Below are positions 53,209 through 62,521 of a DNA stretch of 64,000 nt, piece by piece (the stretch's first letter is position 1; the number at the start of each line of letters is the position of its first letter). The DNA comes from JAGXRK01 sp963804005. Lineage in GTDB: Bacteria; Bacteroidota; Ignavibacteria; Ignavibacteriales; Ignavibacteriaceae. Under the pieces are notes generated by a model, which was not told where the DNA came from, ran no database searches, and was given only the letters and a program-made list of their open reading frames with translations. The stretch is taken from assembly GCA_963804005.1 (NCBI GenBank), contig CAWDOP010000019.1, forward strand, positions 69,949 to 133,948, given 5' to 3'. The translations under genes were made by a program, and so were the position numbers.

Positions 53209-54302
53209 TGTCCGATAAATCGTTTGCCTCGAAATTAGTAACGAAGCTTTTAGAAAAACTTTTATCAGTTGAAAAAAACGAGAGCAATGAACTTGGTGAA
53301 GTAAAAAATGTAGTAATAGTCAGACAGCATAATCAGCTTGGTGATCTTCTTTCCGGCGTTTCACTTTTCAGAGCACTCAAAGAAAAATATCCTGAATGTA
53401 AAATCACACTAATTGTCAGTCCTGATAACTATCAAGGAATAGTCAAAAATAAATTTATTGATCGTTGTTTTATTTTTGATATGAATAAACTTTTTTATCC
53501 ATCTTATTTTTATTCATTAAGAAAAATATTAAGAGAAGGATATGATATTGCATTAGTTCCTGTAGTGGTTTCAATCTCTTTCACAAGTAATTTGATTGCA
53601 AGATTAAGTAAATCAAGAATAAGAATTGGATGTGAATCACTTGATGGAAAAGAAAATGAAAGCGCATATTTATTCGATAGACACATTAAGCTTGATTGGA
53701 GAAATCACCCTGATTCTAATGTGTCGGAAAGGTGTTTAGATATTATAAGACCATTTGGAATTGATACTAATAATTATAGATCTGAAATTACTATTGATTA
53801 TGATGATTTAAGATTTGCTCATTCTTTTGTTAAAAAAACAGAGAAAAAAAATAATCAGTTATTAATTGGATTTCATGTCGGTGCCGGAAAACCTCAAAAC
53901 AGATGGTCGCTGAATAAATATGTTGAACTGATTAAAAAACTCAACAAAGAATTCAGTTGTGTTTTTTATTTAGAGGGAAGCGATGCAGACAGAGATGAAA
54001 TTGATTATGTTATAAAGAACTCTCGTTTGCCTGTTCGAACATTTCTCAACAAAACTATTCCACAAGTTGCTGCTTTAATTTCATTATCACATCTTTTCTT
54101 ATCCAATGATACCGGAATTATGCATGTAGCCGGAACTACTGAAACACCACAAATCTCAATTTTCGGTCCAACAAATCCATTTAACTGGGCACCAATCGGT
54201 CCAAACAAATTTTTTATCCGTGAATCTGAATTAATTGATGACGTTGAAGTTGATGCTGTGTTTCAACTTTGTGTTGAGATTCTAAATCCTGTTAAAAAAT
54301 AA
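53208..54302 (+). CDS. Glycosyltransferase family 9 (heptosyltransferase-like)
   Basis: A 364-residue GT-B enzyme of family 9, the LPS heptosyltransferase family. It has VVIVRQHNQLGDLLSGVSLFRAL at the N-terminus and the signature LSNDTGIMHVAGTTETPQIS, then IFGPTNPFNWAPIGP. It probably adds a sugar to an outer core or other surface polysaccharide, from ADP-heptose or similar. The start is the ATG at 53208, overlapping the DUF4834 stop. Peripheral to the inner membrane. Confidence 0.9.
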   Translation: MSDKSFASKLVTKLLEKLLSVEKNESNELGEVKNVVIVRQHNQLGDLLSGVSLFRALKEKYPECKITLIVSPDNYQGIVKNKFIDRCFIFDMNKLFYPSYFYSLRKILREGYDIALVPVVVSISFTSNLIARLSKSRIRIGCESLDGKENESAYLFDRHIKLDWRNHPDSNVSERCLDIIRPFGIDTNNYRSEITIDYDDLRFAHSFVKKTEKKNNQLLIGFHVGAGKPQNRWSLNKYVELIKKLNKEFSCVFYLEGSDADRDEIDYVIKNSRLPVRTFLNKTIPQVAALISLSHLFLSNDTGIMHVAGTTETPQISIFGPTNPFNWAPIGPNKFFIRESELIDDVEVDAVFQLCVEILNPVKK

Positions 54303-54311
54303 AAATTAAAA

Positions 54312-55244
54312 ATGAGAAGAATTGCTGCTGTAGATATGGGCACCAACTCATTTCACCTTATAATCGTTGAGGTGAATAGAGATGGCTCATTCATTTTACT
54401 ATACAGGCAAAGAGAAGTAATTCGTCTTGGTTCACACAAAGGCGAAGATTTAAGTGTTATTTCGGATGGTGAAACAGAAAAAGCGATTGATCTTCTTTCA
54501 AATTTTAAATCACTTGCAGATTATCACGGTGCAGAGTTTTATGCTGTTGCAACAAGCGCTGTTCGCGAAGCTCAAAATAAAAACGAATTTCTGGAAAGAG
54601 TTTTTGATAAAGTAGGAATTGATATTAATGTTATAGACGGCAGGCGAGAGGCCGAACTGATTTTCCTCGGTGTTCAAAAAGCGTTGCCTGTATCTGATAA
54701 AAAAGTTTTATGTATAGATATTGGCGGAGGAAGTACAGAATTTCTTCTGGCTGATAAAGGAAAAATTATCTTTGCAGAAAGTATAAAAATTGGTGCAGTA
54801 AGACTTGCTAAAATGTTTTTTCCTGATTACCAGCTTAAGAGCAGAGCTATTAAAGATTGTAAATTCTATATCAAACAGGCACTCCAGGGAAACAAAAACT
54901 TAGACTATTCACAAAGTTTTGATATTGCTGTTGGCACATCCGGAACAATAAACGCTGCTGCCGCACTTGTATATTCAAAAATTAGCGGTAAGAAATCCAA
55001 ATCATATAACGGTTTAACTTTTTCATATTCGGATTTCCGCTCTATTCTTACAGAAGTATTAGAAGCTCAAACTACTGCCGAAAGAATTGCTCTTCCGGGA
55101 ATGGAAGTAAAAAGAGCAGATATTATTCCCGCCGGGCTTCTTATTTTAAGAAGAGCCATGAAGAATTTTAACATAAAGGAAATAACAATTTCTGAGTACG
55201 CTCTCCGCGAAGGTATAATTCTTAATCTTATTAAAAATTATTAA
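54312..55244 (+). CDS. Ppx/GppA phosphatase family protein
   Basis: A 310-residue exopolyphosphatase/guanosine pentaphosphatase family protein with actin-like ATPase fold. Motifs are AAVDMGTNSFHLIIVEV, ATSAVREAQNKNEFL, CIDIGGGSTEFLLADKG and GTSGTINAAAAL. The length is that of the short form (about 300 residues; E. coli Ppx has 513) without the C-terminal HD domain. Substrate (polyP or pppGpp) cannot be decided. Confidence 0.93.
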   Translation: MRRIAAVDMGTNSFHLIIVEVNRDGSFILLYRQREVIRLGSHKGEDLSVISDGETEKAIDLLSNFKSLADYHGAEFYAVATSAVREAQNKNEFLERVFDKVGIDINVIDGRREAELIFLGVQKALPVSDKKVLCIDIGGGSTEFLLADKGKIIFAESIKIGAVRLAKMFFPDYQLKSRAIKDCKFYIKQALQGNKNLDYSQSFDIAVGTSGTINAAAALVYSKISGKKSKSYNGLTFSYSDFRSILTEVLEAQTTAERIALPGMEVKRADIIPAGLLILRRAMKNFNIKEITISEYALREGIILNLIKNY

Positions 55245-55384
55245 TCAGTTGCCAGACAAATTATTGTTTGTTGTAATATTTGTTGGATATATAAGTACTA
55301 AATTCAATAAAGCTGGTAATTATTAGAGTTTAATCATAACCTTCATCTAAGTATATTTACATATAAATTTTCAATTCGATATTA

Positions 55385-57178
55385 ATGAAAAACATTAGAA
55401 ATTTTTGCATAATTGCGCATATAGATCACGGAAAATCTACTATTGCAGATTGTCTTCTTGAGAAAACCGGCGTTGTAAATCAGCGTGAGGCAATGGATCA
55501 AATATTGGATAATCTTGAACTTGAACGTGAACGAGGAATAACGATTAAATCCCACGCTATTCAAATGCTGCATAAAGCTTCTGATGGTCAATCATATACT
55601 TTAAATCTTATAGATACACCGGGACACGTTGATTTTACTTATGAAGTTTCCCGTTCACTCGCTGCTTGTGAAGGTGCAATTCTTGTTGTTGATGCTGCGC
55701 AAGGAGTTGAAGCCCAGACAATTAGTAATCTCTATCTGGCAATTGATGCTGGATTAGAAATCATTCCGGTTCTTAATAAAATAGATTTGCCAAGTGCAGA
55801 AATTGATAGAATTTCCGGACAGGTTATTGATCTGCTCGGTTGCAGTAAAGATGATATCATAAAAGTAAGTGCAAAAGAAAAAATTGGAATTGATGAATTG
55901 CTGGAAGAAGTCATAAAAAAGATTCCTCCTCCGAAAGGTGATCCCAAAGCTCCTCTGCAAGCACTTATATTTGATTCCATTTTTGATTCATACCGTGGAG
56001 CAATTGCTTACATAAGAGTATTTCAGGGAACACTAAAAACCAATGATAAGATAAGACTCATTAAAGTTGATAAGGAATCTGAAGCTGAAGAAATCGGTGT
56101 CCTTGGTTTAAAAAGAATTAAAACCAATGAGCTCAGTGCCGGTGACGTAGGTTATCTTATTGCTGGTGTGAAAGATGTACACGATACGAAAGTAGGCGAT
56201 ACTGTTACTCATTCAAAAAACGGGGCACCAGAATCTTTACCCGGCTATAAAGAAGTTAAGCCAATGGTTTACAGCGGATTGTATCCAACAGATTCTGATG
56301 ATTTTGAAAATCTCCGTGATGCACTCGAAAAATTTCGCTTAAATGATTCTGCACTGGTTTATCAACCGGAAACTTCTGTTGCTTTAGGTTTCGGTTTCAG
56401 ATGTGGATTTCTAGGATTGCTGCACATGGAAATTGTTCAGGAAAGATTATTAAGAGAACATAAGCAATCTATTATTACTACACTTCCCAACGTTGAGTAT
56501 ATAGTTTATACAAAGAGTTTTGAAAAAATAGTTGTCGATAATCCGGCTGATATGCCCTCTGTTGGAAAAATCGAACGTGTTGAAGAACCTTATATGAAAG
56601 CTCAAATTGTTACTCCTTCCGAATATGTTGGAAGTATGATGAAACTTGCGATGGAAAAACGAGGAGTTTATATAAATACAACTTATCTCGATCCAACAAG
56701 AGCAGATATTCAATTTGAATTTCCACTATCTGAAATAATTTTTGATTTTTATGATAAGCTTAAATCGATATCTCGAGGATATGCTTCGTTTGATTATGAG
56801 TATATCGGATATCGTGAATCCGATCTTGTAAAACTAGATATCCTAATTAATGGTGATCCGGTTGATGCACTATCTATGATTGTTCATAAAAACAAGTCGT
56901 ATGATTGGGGTAGAAAAGTTTGTTCAAAACTTAAAGAACTTATACCCAGGCAAATGTTTGAAATAAATATTCAGGCTGCAGTTGGAACCAAAGTAATTTC
57001 TAAATCTGTTGTTAAAGCTTTAAGAAAAAATGTTATTGCAAAATGTTATGGCGGTGATATAACCAGAAAAAGAAAACTTCTTGAGAAGCAAAAAGAAGGA
57101 AAGAAGAGAATGAAACAGGTCGGTAACGTTGAAATACCTCAGGAAGCGTTTCTTGCTGTTTTGCAAATTGATGAATAA
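55385..57178 (+). CDS. lepA: Elongation factor 4 (LepA)
   Basis: Translational GTPase that remodels ribosomes under stress. The 597 residues include G1 AHIDHGKSTIADCLLEKT, GITIKSHAIQM (switch I), G3 DTPGHVDF and G4 NKIDLPSAE, and the unique C-terminal domain (CYGGDITRKRKLLEKQKEGK). Full length. It is followed by lepB after 40 bases, the common lepA-lepB arrangement. Cytoplasmic and membrane-associated. Confidence 0.97.
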   Translation: MKNIRNFCIIAHIDHGKSTIADCLLEKTGVVNQREAMDQILDNLELERERGITIKSHAIQMLHKASDGQSYTLNLIDTPGHVDFTYEVSRSLAACEGAILVVDAAQGVEAQTISNLYLAIDAGLEIIPVLNKIDLPSAEIDRISGQVIDLLGCSKDDIIKVSAKEKIGIDELLEEVIKKIPPPKGDPKAPLQALIFDSIFDSYRGAIAYIRVFQGTLKTNDKIRLIKVDKESEAEEIGVLGLKRIKTNELSAGDVGYLIAGVKDVHDTKVGDTVTHSKNGAPESLPGYKEVKPMVYSGLYPTDSDDFENLRDALEKFRLNDSALVYQPETSVALGFGFRCGFLGLLHMEIVQERLLREHKQSIITTLPNVEYIVYTKSFEKIVVDNPADMPSVGKIERVEEPYMKAQIVTPSEYVGSMMKLAMEKRGVYINTTYLDPTRADIQFEFPLSEIIFDFYDKLKSISRGYASFDYEYIGYRESDLVKLDILINGDPVDALSMIVHKNKSYDWGRKVCSKLKELIPRQMFEINIQAAVGTKVISKSVVKALRKNVIAKCYGGDITRKRKLLEKQKEGKKRMKQVGNVEIPQEAFLAVLQIDE

Positions 57179-57218
57179 CTTTGGACAAGTTGTTTTTAGA
57201 ATTTAAGAGGGCACAAAG

Positions 57219-58067
57219 ATCAAAAAAAGTGGTAAAAAGCTTTTAGTTATAATAGCGATACTGCTGCTATGCATAGTAATAATTCTTAAAGCATTTTTTA
57301 TTGATGCTTATAGAATTCCTACAGTTTCAATGAAGAACTCTCTTATTGAAGGCGATTTTGTTATTGTAAATAAGGCTTCGTACAAACTCTCAACTCCGGC
57401 ATTCATACCATTTACAAAAGTTAAACTTTCTCAATCTGAATTACTCTCGTTCAGTAAACCAAGCAACGGAGATATTATTGTTTTTCAACATCCTGAAGAT
57501 TTGTTGAATCCGGATTTGGAATATCCCGATCATTTAATTAAAAGAATTGTGGCTCTTCCCGGTGATACATTGGAAATTATTAATAAAGAATTGCTTATAA
57601 ATGATAGAAAAACCCGTCCGCCAAAAGAAGCATTGATTGATATGCTGAATATTAAAAAGGCAGGAATTGCTGATGAGAAAATTTATCTTGATGGTAGAAA
57701 ATGGAATACTGATAATTATGGACCAGTACGAGTGCCTGCAAAGGGAGATACAATTCATATCAATCCCAAAAATATTAATGATTGGCAGTTTATAATTAGT
57801 CTTGAACAGGGAGTAGGCTCGTTAAGTGTGGAAGGTACCGTGATTAACCTTCACAATGTTCCAATAAGAGAGTATGTAGTTACAAAAGACTATTATTTCG
57901 TGTTAGGTGATAATCGGGATGATAGCATTGACAGTAGATTTTTTGGGTTTGTTCCTGAAGATGCAATTATTGGAAAAGCTAAATTTATTTATTGGTCTTT
58001 AAGAAATGATTCAACATTAAGTTTTCCCGGTAATATAAGATTTGACCGGATGTTTAAATCTCTATAA
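57219..58067 (+). CDS. lepB: Signal peptidase I with apparent ATC start codon
   Basis: Membrane serine-lysine protease that removes signal peptides. The core reads YRIPTVSMKNSLIEGD with Ser37, KRIVALPGDTLEI with Lys108, and DNRDDSIDSRFFGFV. The N-terminal anchor (KLLVIIAILLLCIVIILKAFF) lies in frame upstream of the first ATG at 57330, so an internal start would delete it and the catalytic serine. The only in-frame position with a ribosome binding site (GAGGG, spacing about eight) is ATC at 57219. Either ATC initiates here, or an ATG has mutated or been miscalled. Confidence 0.85.
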   Translation: MKKSGKKLLVIIAILLLCIVIILKAFFIDAYRIPTVSMKNSLIEGDFVIVNKASYKLSTPAFIPFTKVKLSQSELLSFSKPSNGDIIVFQHPEDLLNPDLEYPDHLIKRIVALPGDTLEIINKELLINDRKTRPPKEALIDMLNIKKAGIADEKIYLDGRKWNTDNYGPVRVPAKGDTIHINPKNINDWQFIISLEQGVGSLSVEGTVINLHNVPIREYVVTKDYYFVLGDNRDDSIDSRFFGFVPEDAIIGKAKFIYWSLRNDSTLSFPGNIRFDRMFKSL

Positions 58068-58143
58068 TAGATTTTAAAACTACCTTTTTTATACCTTTCT
58101 AAAAGAATATATTTATTTTACTAACAAACAATACTTATACTCT

Positions 58144-60119
58144 ATGATTTACAGAATATTTTTGCTTTTAGTAATTTTCTCAACACTTACGTTCTCACAG
58201 AAAAAATACTTTGTTTATTTTAAAGACAAAATTATCAAACCGGGTGAGTCGTTAAATAAAGAAAATCAATATTACAAAACAGCAATAGAAGAACTAAGCG
58301 AAAGAGCTATTCAGAGAAGAATTAAAAATATGGGTCAGGATATTATCTCATTTGAAGATATTCCCATAAACAAAAATTATATAGAAGTACTAAAATCGTC
58401 TGGAATTGAAATTATTCACGAGTTAAAATGGTTTAATTCTGTTTCTGCAAAATTAGATGAGTCGCAAATTGCACAGATTAAAGACTTAAATTTTGTAGAT
58501 CGTATTGATCCTGTAAAAAGAATTTCATTCCGAAAAACATTTGTTGATGATTTGACTCTTAATAAAGAAGAATCCACTTATTAGATTACGGACAATCTTA
58601 TACACAACTGAATCTCTCAGATATTCCATTTGTGCATTCAAAAGGTATTACCGGTGATAATGTTATTATCGGTCTGCTTGATACAGGATTTGACTGGGAA
58701 AGACACATCTCTCTAAAAAATCAAAATGTTTTAGCCGAGTATGATTTTATTTTTAATGATAATATCACTGCGAATGAAATAGAAGATCAATCCGATCAAC
58801 ATAATCACGGCACCTTAATATTTTCCATAATTGGTGGATTTGATGACAATACGATGATTGGTGCAGCTTATAATTCATCATATATACTTGCAAAGACTGA
58901 AGATGTAAGAAATGAGACTCATATTGAAGAAGATGATTATGCTGCTGCTTTAATATGGATGGAAGGACTTGGTGTTGATATTACCACTAGTTCTTTGGGT
59001 TACAGCATCATTTGATGCTTCAACATATTCTTATACTTATAGCGATATGGATGGAAAAACTACTATTGTAACAAAAGCTGTTGAACTTGCTTTCTTAAGA
59101 GGTGTTTCAACATTCACCTCTGCCGGAAATGAGGGAACAACATCCTGGTTTTACATAACAGCTCCTGCTGATGGAAAAAATATTATAGCTGTTGGAGCAG
59201 TTAATTCCGATAAATGAATTAGCATCGTTCAGCGGCAGAGGTCCAACTTCTGATGGAAGAATAAAACCGGAAGTGGTTGCAATGGGTGTAGGCGTTTTTG
59301 GTGCACAAGCAGGTACAATTGATTTGTATAGGTTTGCTCAAGGGACGTCTTGTTCTGCACCAATTGCTAGTGGAGTTGGGGCATTATTACTTTCAGCTCA
59401 TCCTCACTTAAAGAATACTCAAATACGCAGTATTATTCTTGAATCATCTGATAACTCGCAGAATCCTAATAATGATATTGGTTATGGATTAATTTCTGCT
59501 AAGAATGCGATTGAATTTCCGAATTTAGAATTAGTAAGTAATGAATTTGTACTTCGAAAAATATTTTTTGAAGAAAATATTCAACCTGGATTCTGTTGTA
59601 ATGAATTATTCAACAGATGGAAGCAATTTCGATCAGTTGTTACCAACTTTTGATGGAACATTCAGATATAGTTTTAATGTTCCTTCTTTCTCTCTTGGGA
59701 AGAGTGTTCAATTTTATTTTAGTTTCAAGGATAGTGCGGATATTGATTATCGTAAACCTTTAGCTGATAACTTTCAGTTCAGCTATGGAGATTTGAATAT
59801 TTCGCTGAATCTTGCTTCTAAAAACCTGCTGAGTAATGATTTAGTAAGTGATCCTTTCCCAAACCCATTTCTTCCTACAGAACATCAAGGTGTAAGAGTT
59901 AACTTTATATCTTCCGGCAATGAGATATTTAAAATGGCAATTATTGACGGAGCAGGACAAAAAGTTAAGAGTTTTAGTTTGATTTCCACAATTGGTAGTA
60001 ATTTTGTAGAGTGGAATGGATTATCTGACAAAGGTCATTTATGCGCTAGTGGTGTGTACTATCTTTTAATTCAACTTAGCGGTAAAGAATACGGAAAGAA
60101 ATTGATTTTACTGAAATAA
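58144..60119 (+). pseudogene. Subtilisin-like (S8) T9SS-secreted protease with four frameshifts
   Basis: A secreted protein of about 660 residues after correction. It has a signal peptide (MIYRIFLLLVIFSTLTFSQ), a propeptide-like inhibitor region, and then the S8 domain with GLLDTGFDWE (Asp), QHNHGTLIFS (His) and GTSCSAPIASG (Ser). A FlgD-type T9SS C-terminal domain ends SGVYYLLIQLSGKEYGKKLILLK-like. Shifts occur near 58575, 59005, 59214 and 59590, each restored by one base. No internal stop remains after correction. The triad is complete, so loss is recent or an artefact. Confidence 0.85.
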
Positions 60120-60170
60120 ATTTTTATGACTGAATATTCTTCTCTTTTTTAAGAGAAATTATAAATTCTT

Positions 60171-60812
60171 ATGAGCAAAATATATTTTCCTGCACAAGCA
60201 AAGTACATTGAATCGTTTCGAAAGAAAGAAGACGAACTTATCCTAGAAATGGAATCTTATGCCAAAGAACATAAGATTCCTATTTTATCCTGGCAAGCAG
60301 CAGAATTAATGGAACAACTTATTTTAATTAAAGATCCAAAAAGAGTTTTGGAAATCGGGACAGCTATTGGATACACCACTATACGAATTGCCAGAAATCT
60401 TGGTAAAAAAGCTGAAGTTCATACTATTGAAATGAGTGCCGGTAACATACCTATTGCAAGAGAAAATTTTGAAAAATCCGGTTTGACAAAAAAGATAAAA
60501 TTATTTGAAGGCAATGCACTCAGCATAATGCCTCAACTTCAGAAAAAATATGACTTTATTTTTCTGGATGCAGACAAAGAAGATTATAAACGTCTTTTTG
60601 ATTATTCAATGATTCTTCTTAAAAAGGGTGGAGTAATAGTAATTGATAATTTATTGTGGAATGGATATGTAGCCGCCTCAAGGATTCCTAAAAAATATAA
60701 AAACTCAACAAATTTTATTAGAGAATTTAATAGAATATTTACATCACAGGAAAATCTTGTTACAACTATTTTACCTGTCGGCGATGGATTAGGAATCGGA
60801 ATTAAGAAATAA
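60171..60812 (+). CDS. SAM-dependent O-methyltransferase
   Basis: A 213-residue methyltransferase of the O-methyltransferase family 3 (COMT-like). The SAM motif is RVLEIGTAIGYTTIRIA (near residue 62), followed by VHTIEMSAGNIPIAREN, and FIFLDADKEDYKRLF with the catalytic metal Asp, and VIDNLLWNG. Substrate unknown. Intact frame beside a broken gene (S8). The small gene 60821 follows by 8 bases. Confidence 0.93.
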   Translation: MSKIYFPAQAKYIESFRKKEDELILEMESYAKEHKIPILSWQAAELMEQLILIKDPKRVLEIGTAIGYTTIRIARNLGKKAEVHTIEMSAGNIPIARENFEKSGLTKKIKLFEGNALSIMPQLQKKYDFIFLDADKEDYKRLFDYSMILLKKGGVIVIDNLLWNGYVAASRIPKKYKNSTNFIREFNRIFTSQENLVTTILPVGDGLGIGIKK

Positions 60813-60820
60813 ATTATTTT

Positions 60821-61252
60821 ATGAATAAATACGATATAAAAACATTAAATGATGCTGAACAATTTTCTGATTCTTTACTAAAGGAAAAGGATGATTTAGT
60901 TTTGTTGTTAAATGAATGTAGCAGCATTAATAATTTTACAATATTTGATGATCTTTGTTTTACAGGAAAATATATTAATGGACTTCTAAGAGTTTTGAAG
61001 ACAGGAAATACAAATCCGGATGTAAAAAGTCTAGATCACGTTAAAAAGGATTTATCGGATAATATGGAAAAGGTAATCTCTCTATTAAAAGAAATTACCT
61101 TAAAATCATCTGAGGAAATAAAAATCAATTTTGAGAAAAAATATTTTTCTCTTAGTCCTGAAACTTTGACCAACCTTACTGCTTTAGTTTCCGATCTCGA
61201 TGCAGTAAAAAAGTATTTGAATCATCTCAAAAGAAAATCTGTAAACCGATAA
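60821..61252 (+). CDS. Protein of unknown function, helical
   Basis: A 143-residue soluble protein, predicted wholly alpha-helical with alternating polar and hydrophobic residues (AEQFSDSLLKEKDDLVLLLNE; LDHVKKDLSDNMEKVISLLKEI; LTNLTALVSDLDAVKKYLNHL). No family motif is recognised. It follows the methyltransferase gene by 8 bases, so the two are probably co-transcribed. It converges on the MarR gene two bases later. Confidence 0.65.
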   Translation: MNKYDIKTLNDAEQFSDSLLKEKDDLVLLLNECSSINNFTIFDDLCFTGKYINGLLRVLKTGNTNPDVKSLDHVKKDLSDNMEKVISLLKEITLKSSEEIKINFEKKYFSLSPETLTNLTALVSDLDAVKKYLNHLKRKSVNR

Positions 61253-61254
61253 TA

Positions 61255-61698
61255 TCAGGTTTTAGCAAGCCATCTTTCAAGGGCCATAAGAAGTTGATTC
61301 ATTGCAGTAATCAATGGTTGATGCTGGTCAGGTCCAATATCATCTAAAATTTCACGATGGACACTAACATAATCCTTATTAAGTTGAGTAACTAGCGAGT
61401 GTCCTTTCCTAGAAAGTTCAACTATCATATTTCTTCTGTCGTTCGGATTAATTTCTCTAAGAATATATTCCTTCTTAACCAATCCGTCTATTATTCTTGT
61501 TAAACGACTCGGGCTCAAATTCATTCGTTCAGCTATTTGTTTGTTATTAAGACTTTCATCTGTTCCAAACAAACGAAGGCATCTGAACTCTGCTTGAGTT
61601 AATCCGTGTGTTTCTGCTAAACGAAGTTCTTTCTCCTGGCAATTTGCAAGAAGATTAAAGGTTAAATTTGCTAACTTTTCGGCGTACTGGTCAACCAT
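61255..61698 (-). CDS. MarR-family transcriptional regulator
   Basis: A 147-residue winged-helix repressor. Recognition text is LNNKQIAERMNLSPSRLTRIIDGLVKKEYILRE (helix-turn-helix about residues 52-85), then NDRRNMIVELSRKGHSL (wing) and flanking dimerisation helices. The ligand is unknown. Transcribed leftwards. Its neighbour on the left, 60821, is convergent and does not share a promoter. The adjacent frameshifted YigZ gene is a candidate upstream gene, not a proven target. Confidence 0.93.
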   Translation of the reverse strand: MVDQYAEKLANLTFNLLANCQEKELRLAETHGLTQAEFRCLRLFGTDESLNNKQIAERMNLSPSRLTRIIDGLVKKEYILREINPNDRRNMIVELSRKGHSLVTQLNKDYVSVHREILDDIGPDQHQPLITAMNQLLMALERWLAKT

Positions 61699-61798
61699 AT
61701 TATTCCCTATATTAAAAAATAATTATTGTGTATATCAAATATCGCTGAATGGAATAATTTAATCAAGTGCAGAATGAATTATTTTAAAATATTGTTAA

Positions 61799-62423
61799 TT
61801 ATAGGTATAATTGTTTTCCGGTAGAGTTTATCTCAATTTTACCGCTTAAAAGTTCTATTAAATCATTTTTTAGAAGATTTATGTACTTTGGTTGAATAAT
61901 TATTTCAATCACTACGTCGTCTTTAAAATTAGATTTTTCAACTTTTCCTTTATAGATAGAAATTATTCTGTAAAGTTGACTAATAGATGAAATATTCATT
62001 TTAACAATTATTCTCTCAAATAAGATTCTTTCTTTTTTTTCTACTTCTTCTAAAACATTTATAGCTAATGTATAATAAGCTTTACCAAGTGGACCGACGC
62101 CGAGTTTCTTTCCACCAAAATACCTGGTAACAACTAATAAAAGATTCGTCAAGTCAAAATGTTCAATTGCATTTAATATTCTTATTCCGGCAGTCCCTGA
62201 AGGTTCACCATCATCCGAATATCTTTGAACATCACTTCAAAAATTTATAGGCAAAACAGTTATGAGTAGCATCATAATATTTCTTTCTCACAGTTTCTAA
62301 CAATTCTTCTGCATTTTCAGGATTTATAATTGGATAAACCTGTGCAATAAATTCTGACCCTTTTTCTTTAAAGGTTAATTCGTGGAACTGTTTAACTGTT
62401 ATTATCTGTTCTGGTAAAGACAT
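61799..62423 (-). pseudogene. YigZ/IMPACT-family protein, frameshifted
   Basis: The N-terminal part (62423 leftwards to 62232) reads SLPEQIITVKQFHELTFKEK, then KGSEFIAQVYPIINPE, and stops. The continuation in another frame reads SDVQRYSDDGEPSGTAGIRIL, VVTRYFGGKKLGVGPLGKAY, and ends at 61799. Removing one base near 62235-62240 joins them as AYKFLSDVQRYSDD. With the YigZ motif (YFGGxxLG) and about 208 residues the protein is otherwise complete. Start is the ATG at 62423. Real lesion or consensus error cannot be told. Confidence 0.8.
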
Positions 62424-62521
62424 CAATAAATTCTTTCAGGATTATCTGACATAAATTTATTTGACAATCATTTTATGCATAGCTAATATAAGAGTTTGAA
62501 TTTTTAATTGTAAGAATAGCA

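Noticed and set aside
3974..60119. Programmed ribosomal frameshifting as an explanation of the shifts in the cargo genes
   Set aside because: Eight and four shifts in one gene, without common slippery sequences or downstream structures, do not fit programmed shifting.
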